A DNA stretch of 6,630 bases from Bacillota bacterium (GTDB lineage Bacteria > Bacillota > Bacilli > Bacillales > Cytobacillaceae), in the NCBI GenBank assembly GCA_030705745.1, contig JAUZPT010000167.1, positions 1 to 6,630 of the forward strand, read 5' to 3'. How positions within the stretch are numbered: the first letter of the stretch is position 1; each line of letters starts with the position of its first letter. The translations under genes were made by a program, and so were the position numbers. Under the pieces are notes generated by a model, which made no database searches, was not told the DNA's origin, and saw only the letters and a program-made list of their open reading frames with translations. Below, piece by piece: positions 1 through 3,859 of the stretch.

Positions 1-48
1 GCTTTTTTGTATTTTAGTAAACGAGGTAAAAAAATTTCAACAAGTTTA

Positions 49-77
49 TTGACACTAGAAAATAAATGTATTATTAT
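49..77 (+). promoter_or_regulatory. Sigma-A promoter of the MarR-DoxX unit
   Basis: A perfect -35 hexamer TTGACA lies at 49-54 and a -10 hexamer TATTAT (5 of 6 matches to TATAAT) at 72-77, separated by the optimal 17 bp. Transcription would start near 84, giving a leader of about 60 nt before the TTG start at 145. The predicted start falls inside the operator at 78-95, so a bound repressor would block initiation. Confidence 0.82.
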
Positions 78-95
78 TATCTCATATTCAAGATA
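78..95. promoter_or_regulatory. MhqR-type operator (box 1)
   Basis: The 18-mer TATCTCATATTCAAGATA has 5-bp inverted arms TATCT/AGATA and a central ATTC. It follows the pattern I recall for the Bacillus subtilis MhqR box (ATCT, then roughly CGAATTCG, then AGAT). It begins at the base after the -10 hexamer and covers the expected transcription start, the classical place for a repressor. The adjacent gene encodes an MhqR-like protein, so autoregulation is the natural reading. The site is seen in the sequence; binding is inferred. Confidence 0.72.
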
Positions 96-114
96 TTTAA
101 ATTAAGAATATATT

Positions 115-124
115 AATTCGAGAT
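115..124. promoter_or_regulatory. MhqR-type operator half-site in the leader
   Basis: AATTCGAGAT matches the right half of the MhqR-box pattern exactly and is the exact reverse complement of ATCTCGAATT at 590-599 in front of the DoxX gene. The left half (108-114) is degenerate. The centre of the corresponding full site lies 30 bp from the centre of box 1, close to three helical turns, and it sits 5 bp before the ribosome binding site. It may be an auxiliary site; a single half-site may also have no function. Confidence 0.4.
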
Positions 125-144
125 TTTTTGGAGGTGATGACAAT

Positions 145-573
145 TTGGAAAAAGCATGCTCAAATCAGCATTTTCTAGTATTAATGCAAACAGCGAAAGC
201 CATTCAGGAGAGAATAAAGCAGGAAATCACCTCATTCAATCTAACGATTACGGAGTTTTCTGTTTTAGAGGTGCTTTACCATAAAGGGAAACAAACGATT
301 CAGCAAATTGGCACAAGCATACTCATATCAAGCGGTTCGATGACCTACGTAATCGATAAATTGGAACAGAAGGGTTTATTAATGCGGAATGACTGTCCGA
401 ATGACCGCAGAGTCATCCATATTACCCTAACGGATGATGGGAAATCGTTAATGAACAAAATCATGCCAAAGCATAAGGAATTGATTGATCTTATTTTTTC
501 TTCTTTACAACAGGATGAAGCACAGGCAATGGTTAAAGCTTTGAAAAAAGTAAGTAAGAAAGTAGAAGCCTAA
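145..573 (+). CDS. mhqR: MarR-family repressor, MhqR (YkvE)-like
   Basis: This 142-residue protein has the usual MarR length. The winged helix-turn-helix spans about residues 34-100: the recognition region lies near 52-78 (QQIG to DKLEQKGLL) and the wing carries the family DRR motif at 87-89, followed by ITLTDDG. The flanking N- and C-terminal helices would form the dimer interface. The TTG start is chosen because GGAGGTGAT at 130-138 sits 6 nt upstream and no in-frame ATG fits; the nearby ATG at 137 is out of frame. Wording around the recognition helix and the CPNDRR wing resembles the Bacillus MhqR/YkvE clade, repressors of quinone and electrophile detoxification genes, and MhqR-type boxes flank the gene. 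Cys5 and Cys84 are the only cysteines; whether they sense anything is unknown. No terminator separates it from the DoxX gene 53 nt downstream, so cotranscription is likely. Confidence 0.85.
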   Translation: MEKACSNQHFLVLMQTAKAIQERIKQEITSFNLTITEFSVLEVLYHKGKQTIQQIGTSILISSGSMTYVIDKLEQKGLLMRNDCPNDRRVIHITLTDDGKSLMNKIMPKHKELIDLIFSSLQQDEAQAMVKALKKVSKKVEA

Positions 574-588
574 ATTTTTTTAAATAAA

Positions 589-606
589 TATCTCGAATTC
601 AAAATA
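589..606. promoter_or_regulatory. MhqR-type operator (box 2) before the DoxX gene
   Basis: TATCTCGAATTCAAAATA lies in the 53-nt gap between the repressor and DoxX genes. Its left half, TATCTCGAATTC, fits the MhqR-box pattern perfectly; the right half has AAATA in place of AGATA. It ends 7 bp before the DoxX ribosome binding site. I see no convincing promoter hexamer pair beside it (TAAAAT at 605-610 lacks a -35), so it may act as a transcriptional roadblock, serve a weak internal promoter, or be a relic. Confidence 0.55.
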
Positions 607-626
607 AAATATTGGAGGAATAAAAA

Positions 627-1025
627 ATGATAAACATTGGCTTATTGATAATTCGGTTGGTGATAGGTATACCATTTATGGGACACGGAGCACAAAAATT
701 ATTTGGATGGTTTGGCGGTTATGGTTTAAAAGGTACTGGAGGATGGATGGACTCGATCGGGATGAAACCGGGTGTGACAATGGCTCTTCTTGCAGGATTG
801 GCTGAATTTGTAGGTGGATTATTATTTGCCTTAGGATTTCTTACGCCTCTTGCAGGCATATTGATTGCTGCAACGATGGTTGTAGCAATTGCAAAAGTGC
901 ATGGTCCAAATGGTTTTTGGTCTACACAAAATGGTTATGAATATAACCTGACTTTATTAGTAGTTGCGATCGGCATCGCGTTAACAGGACCAGGGCACTT
1001 CGCACTAGATGCATTTTTATTCTAA
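627..1025 (+). CDS. DoxX-family membrane protein (MhqP/CatD-like)
   Basis: This 132-residue, highly hydrophobic protein has about four membrane segments (near residues 4-20, 50-72, 74-91 and 106-121), the DoxX family topology and length. Typical features are HGAQKLFGWFGG at 20-31, GLAEFVGG with an intramembrane glutamate (E60), NGFW at 95-98 and GPGHFALD near the end. GGAGG at 614-618 is 8 nt before the ATG. DoxX proteins are poorly understood; Bacillus members such as MhqP and CatD are encoded with quinone- or catechol-handling enzymes and are linked to electrophile and thiol stress. Here the gene follows an MhqR-like repressor and its own operator-like box, so a membrane role in quinone or oxidative stress tolerance is inferred. 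No dioxygenase, glyoxalase-like or azoreductase partner is present in the window. It is the last gene before the terminator at 1056-1092. Confidence 0.88.
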   Translation: MINIGLLIIRLVIGIPFMGHGAQKLFGWFGGYGLKGTGGWMDSIGMKPGVTMALLAGLAEFVGGLLFALGFLTPLAGILIAATMVVAIAKVHGPNGFWSTQNGYEYNLTLLVVAIGIALTGPGHFALDAFLF

Positions 1026-1055
1026 AATTTTCGAAGTAAAGATTCGTTATCAATT

Positions 1056-1092
1056 AAAAAAATCCTTAGCAAACTTTGCTAAGGATTTTTTT
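1056..1092. terminator. Intrinsic terminator after the DoxX gene
   Basis: This is a perfect 37-nt palindrome centred on position 1074. Seven A residues lead into TCCTTAGCAAA, and the mirror half TTTGCTAAGGA ends in seven T residues. It starts 30 nt after the DoxX stop codon. Because both flanks are homopolymeric it could work in either direction, but only plus-strand genes end here. Confidence 0.93.
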
Positions 1093-1355
1093 GCTACTAA
1101 GGAAACCAAAGATTTATCAAAAAAAATTGATTTATTTAAAACGGAGATAACTTTTTATGCCTGAAATAAATTCTCAAAATTCCTTCTTTTTTATAAAATT
1201 TTTCTGCCATAATATTACTTTTAATGGTAAAATAATCCTAAGGGATTTATAAACTATACCTATCCATAATATTAAATTTACCTGAAAACAAAAAGAAAAA
1301 AATTGATTCAGCGTCTTGATAGTTAAATAGCAATTAGAAAAGCAGGTCGGGGAAA
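1093..1355. other. Intergenic gap, no convincing gene
   Basis: These 263 bp between the DoxX terminator and the GGDEF gene are very AT-rich. They hold a possible promoter (1204-1233), a small AATCC/GGATT inverted repeat right after it (1234-1247) and one weak 31-codon open frame (1157-1252). I see no RNA gene or recognised riboswitch fold. Confidence 0.6.
1204..1233 (+). promoter_or_regulatory. Possible extended -10 promoter for the GGDEF gene
   Basis: TAAAAT at 1228-1233 is preceded by TGG, forming an extended -10 motif (TGnTAAAAT). CTGCCA at 1204-1209 is a poor -35 (4 of 6 matches) at 18 bp. Transcription would start near 1240 and leave a leader of about 115 nt. In DNA this AT-rich such a match can arise by chance. 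Confidence 0.33.
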
Positions 1356-2510
1356 ATGAAGATGAGGAAATTCATCGTTTCGGGTATTATCATTTTTGGA
1401 ATTAGTTCAATAGTATGGGGCGGATACGAAGCTTTTAATAGAGATTGGACTCCGTATTTCTTCGATATGTGTATGTTGTCTTTATTATTTTTATTAATCT
1501 CTCCTTGGTCGGTTATCATGCCAAGTGGGGCCTCCTGGAGACCGGGGATATCGATTATTATGTTTAGTGCATTGGTTTTCCCTACAACGATGGCACTCTT
1601 TGTCCCTCTACCAGGACTCCTTTACATCTCTTTCAAAAATAGAAGCAAAGGCCTACAACCGCTTTTAACCATTGGCCATATTAATTTAGGAATACTAGGA
1701 ACAGGATTATTTTTTAAAAAGTACGGTTTTCTCTCAGAAAATACTTTCTATTTGTTACTGATTGTATTACTTTCTTTATGCATTCATTTTTTTATTAATC
1801 GTATTGTTGCAGCATGTATTATTGCTTATAAAAAAAATGTCAGCATATATGAGTTGATACGGGAGATTAAGAAAGATTTAAATTGGGGTTTTTTAAATAC
1901 ATATGTAATCAGCTATATCATGTTTTTACAATATTATTATATAGGAATTGTGGGCTTAATTCCGACGACTCTGCTTTTAATTGGCATTTATCGTTCTGCG
2001 CATTATTTTATAAAAGCGCAGGACTTAAAGACGCTGGCCTATAAAGATGCTTTAACGGGAGCTGAGAATAGGGCATCGTGGGAGCTGTTGAATGAATCGA
2101 GCCAAAAACTGCGAGGCACATTTGCATTATTGGATTTGAATGATTTTAAAATTATAAACGACACATTGGGTCATGCCAAAGGTGATCAACTTTTGCGCGA
2201 GCTGGTTTTCAATATTCAATCAGATCCGTATACACCACTACGATTGTTCAGATATGGCGGGGATGAATTTGTTCTTTTTGTTCCGCATGAGAGAGATCAA
2301 AAAGAAATAATCAAAAACCGAATAAAGCAGATGATTATGGATCAGGAAATCACATGGGGCAGCAAAGGGTATCCGGTGACCATTAGTTTTGGCATCGTCT
2401 ACTTCGAAGGGAACGCAGGAGATTTACCCGCACACATCAAAAAAGCGGATGAACGAATGTATGTAAATAAATACAAGAGGAAAAAGTTAAAACCGTTCGC
2501 TTTGAAATAA
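1356..2510 (+). CDS. Membrane-bound GGDEF diguanylate cyclase
   Basis: The 384-residue protein has an N-terminal membrane region (residues 5-215, about six or seven hydrophobic segments) and a GGDEF domain (about 220-380). The domain looks catalytically complete: DALTG at 231-235, the metal-binding D260 in LLDLNDFK, N268 and D277 of the NDTLGHAKGD guanine-binding stretch, the signature RYGGDEF with D303 and E304, and a closing ADERMY...K motif. It should convert two GTP to cyclic di-GMP at the cytoplasmic membrane face. The inhibitory-site motif RxxD, usually five residues before GGDEF, reads YTPL here, so product inhibition by that route is probably lost. I do not recognise the membrane region as a named MASE-type sensor, and its signal is unknown. 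The start is uncertain: ATG 1356 has AGG at 1344-1346, while ATG 1362 sits 9 nt after GGGG at 1349-1352; only two residues differ. It looks monocistronic. Confidence 0.9.
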   Translation: MKMRKFIVSGIIIFGISSIVWGGYEAFNRDWTPYFFDMCMLSLLFLLISPWSVIMPSGASWRPGISIIMFSALVFPTTMALFVPLPGLLYISFKNRSKGLQPLLTIGHINLGILGTGLFFKKYGFLSENTFYLLLIVLLSLCIHFFINRIVAACIIAYKKNVSIYELIREIKKDLNWGFLNTYVISYIMFLQYYYIGIVGLIPTTLLLIGIYRSAHYFIKAQDLKTLAYKDALTGAENRASWELLNESSQKLRGTFALLDLNDFKIINDTLGHAKGDQLLRELVFNIQSDPYTPLRLFRYGGDEFVLFVPHERDQKEIIKNRIKQMIMDQEITWGSKGYPVTISFGIVYFEGNAGDLPAHIKKADERMYVNKYKRKKLKPFALK

Positions 2511-2519
2511 ATGCCGTCA

Positions 2520-2652
2520 TTCAAATAATTTCACTCAGAATAGCTAATTAGCGAACTAACTACTATAAGAAAATACTGCTTGAACTTAAACAAACGGTGT
2601 CCCCTAATGTCATAGGGGACACCGTTTTCTTATAGAACATTAATTATTTGAA
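2520..2652. repeat. 11-bp inverted repeat bracketing the hairpin
   Basis: TTCAAATAATT at 2520-2530 and AATTATTTGAA at 2642-2652 are exact reverse complements, enclosing 111 bp. The enclosed stretch holds the GC-rich hairpin and a small palindrome GCTAATTAGC (2543-2552), with no coding frame. The layout resembles a miniature inverted-repeat element, but I see no clear target-site duplication, and an 11-bp AT-rich match can occur by chance. Confidence 0.35.
2592..2628. terminator. GC-rich hairpin, probable terminator of the GGDEF gene
   Basis: A perfect 15-bp stem (2592-2606 with 2613-2627; core CGGTGTCCCCTA) closes a 6-nt loop and is followed by a short T-rich tail (TTTTCTTAT). It lies 81 nt after the GGDEF stop codon. 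The T tract is short and the stem is much richer in GC than its surroundings, so it may instead be, or derive from, a dispersed palindromic repeat. GGTGTC/GACACC palindromes recur in Bacillaceae genomes. Confidence 0.6.
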
Positions 2653-2752
2653 AAAAATTGATTAACCATCCGATTAATTTTAATGAACATTTTTAAAAAT
2701 CAGCACTATATTGCAAGTTGAAAACGACTTAAAGACTTAATAAGAATACGAA

Positions 2753-2782
2753 GCATACAAACCAATCTGCTAGGACAAATTA
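2753..2782 (+). promoter_or_regulatory. Possible forespore-type (SigF/SigG) promoter for DUF3231 gene
   Basis: GCATA at 2753-2757 fits the -35 pattern shared by sporulation factors SigF and SigG. GGACAAATT (2773-2781) fits the SigF -10 pattern GGnnAnAnT after 15 bp, and CAAATTA (2776-2782) matches 5 of 7 positions of a SigG -10 after 18 bp. Either would start transcription just ahead of the GGGAGG site at 2793-2798. No good sigma-A promoter is evident. This is a pattern match only. Confidence 0.3.
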
Positions 2783-2805
2783 ATAAAAAAGCGGGAGGAA
2801 TGTTC

Positions 2806-3783
2806 ATGGCTAAAAGTCCTTCAATTACTTCAGCAGAACTTAGTTCCTTATGGATGACGTATCAACAAAAGACGATGATTTTGAGAATGCTGGAGTATTT
2901 CATTGAAAAAGCAGATGAAGAAGAATCGAAAGAGATTATGAATGATTTACATAAAAAGATTTCGCCGTTTATCGATCGGATACGGACGATTTTTGATGAG
3001 GAAGGAGCAGCAGTGCCGATTGGATTTACCATGGAGGATGTAAATATCGGAGTTCCAGTACTATTTGATAATGGATTTGACATCATGTTTGTTAGGTTAA
3101 TGAAGAAAATTAGCGTTGGAATGCACGCATTGCATTCAACGATGGCGTACCGTGACGACATTATCCTTCTTTTTAAGGAATTGACCGATATCACTCAGAA
3201 TGCTTATCGAGCCTGCACACAATATTTAGTGAAAAAAGGGCTGGCTTCACGGCCGCCATACATTTCGATGCCGACCACTGTGCAATTTGTAAAAGAGGCT
3301 ACTTATTTGTCAGGGTTGAATCCTTTTAAAGAAAAGCGAAAGTTAAATGCTGTTGAAATCGCATACATTTATCATTCGATTGAAACAAATATGTTAGGAA
3401 TGCAGCTTCTCAATGGTTTTTCTCAAACGGCACAAAATAAAGAGGTAAAGAAATTTTTTAGTGATGGTACAGAATTGGCCAAAAGCATTATTAATAGTTT
3501 TAGTAAAATTCTTTTGGAAAGTGACATGCAATCACCTGGAAAAGCGGGTGGAAATGTTACGAAATCGGAACTTGCCCCTTTTTCTGATAAGCTGATGTTG
3601 TACTGTATTAGCCTTCTATGCACGTTTTCACTTGGAAGCAACGCGATTGGAACGGCTTTCAGTTTACGTAAAGACTTACCAGTCAAAGCCGCAATTTTTA
3701 TGAAGGATACGTATGATTATGCCGTAAAGGCGGCAATCATAATGATCGAGAATGGATGGTTGGAAGAGCCTCCTCAAGTCTGA
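2806..3783 (+). CDS. DUF3231 family protein, two helical domains
   Basis: The 325-residue protein is predicted soluble and mostly helical, with no signal peptide. ATG 2806 is preferred to ATG 2800, because GGGAGG at 2793-2798 abuts 2800 but is 7 nt from 2806. It matches my recollection of the Bacillaceae DUF3231 family: ELSSLWMTYQQKTMILRM near the N-terminus, AVPIGFT at 69-75, FDIMF at 91-95, RPPYISMP at 149-156, FSDKLML at 259-265 and a terminal WLEEPP. The halves (about 8-146 and 178-320) look like an internal duplication: each has a helix starting near an acidic E(L/I), a proline/glycine-rich link (VPIGFT; SPGKAGGNVT) and a following helix with a D-x-(I/L)-M pattern. The family is reported as ferritin-like bundles; its function is unknown, and I cannot identify a di-iron ligand set. 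It appears to be a single-gene unit, possibly expressed in sporulation (see the promoter candidate). Confidence 0.83.
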   Translation: MAKSPSITSAELSSLWMTYQQKTMILRMLEYFIEKADEEESKEIMNDLHKKISPFIDRIRTIFDEEGAAVPIGFTMEDVNIGVPVLFDNGFDIMFVRLMKKISVGMHALHSTMAYRDDIILLFKELTDITQNAYRACTQYLVKKGLASRPPYISMPTTVQFVKEATYLSGLNPFKEKRKLNAVEIAYIYHSIETNMLGMQLLNGFSQTAQNKEVKKFFSDGTELAKSIINSFSKILLESDMQSPGKAGGNVTKSELAPFSDKLMLYCISLLCTFSLGSNAIGTAFSLRKDLPVKAAIFMKDTYDYAVKAAIIMIENGWLEEPPQV

Positions 3784-3813
3784 TCAAATGCAAGGGCAAT
3801 CCCAGTGACAAAG

Positions 3814-3859
3814 AAAAAAGACCTCATTTTATGCAGTTTGCATAAATGAGGCCTTTTTT
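3814..3859. terminator. Bidirectional terminator between convergent genes
   Basis: CCTCATTTTATGCA (3822-3835) pairs with TGCATAAATGAGG (3839-3851) around a 3-nt loop, with a single bulged T. Six A residues (3814-3819) precede it and six T residues (3854-3859) follow, so it forms a U-tailed hairpin on both strands. It begins 30 nt after the DUF3231 stop and directly abuts the minus-strand yhgE stop codon (3860-3862), serving both genes. Confidence 0.9.

Noticed and set aside
1..105. Open frame entering from the left edge and ending at 103-105
   Set aside because: It runs through the -35/-10 promoter and operator and has an unconvincing composition; most likely chance, so the left edge is treated as intergenic.
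1110..1135. A-rich ATCAA...TTGAT inverted repeat considered as an operator
   Set aside because: Only 5-bp AT-rich arms, just after a terminator and far from any promoter; expected by chance here.
1157..1252. 31-codon open frame with a moderate upstream GGAGAT at 1143-1148
   Set aside because: Its composition (Phe, Asn and Ile rich) is that expected from random AT-rich DNA, it overlaps the promoter candidate, and no recognisable motif or membrane helix is present.
2800..2802. Upstream ATG as the start of the DUF3231 gene
   Set aside because: It directly abuts the GGGAGG ribosome binding site, leaving no room for initiation; ATG 2806 has 7-nt spacing.
2862..3194. 110-codon minus-strand open frame within the DUF3231 gene
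   Set aside because: Serine- and isoleucine-rich antisense shadow of a clearly coding plus-strand frame; no family resemblance.
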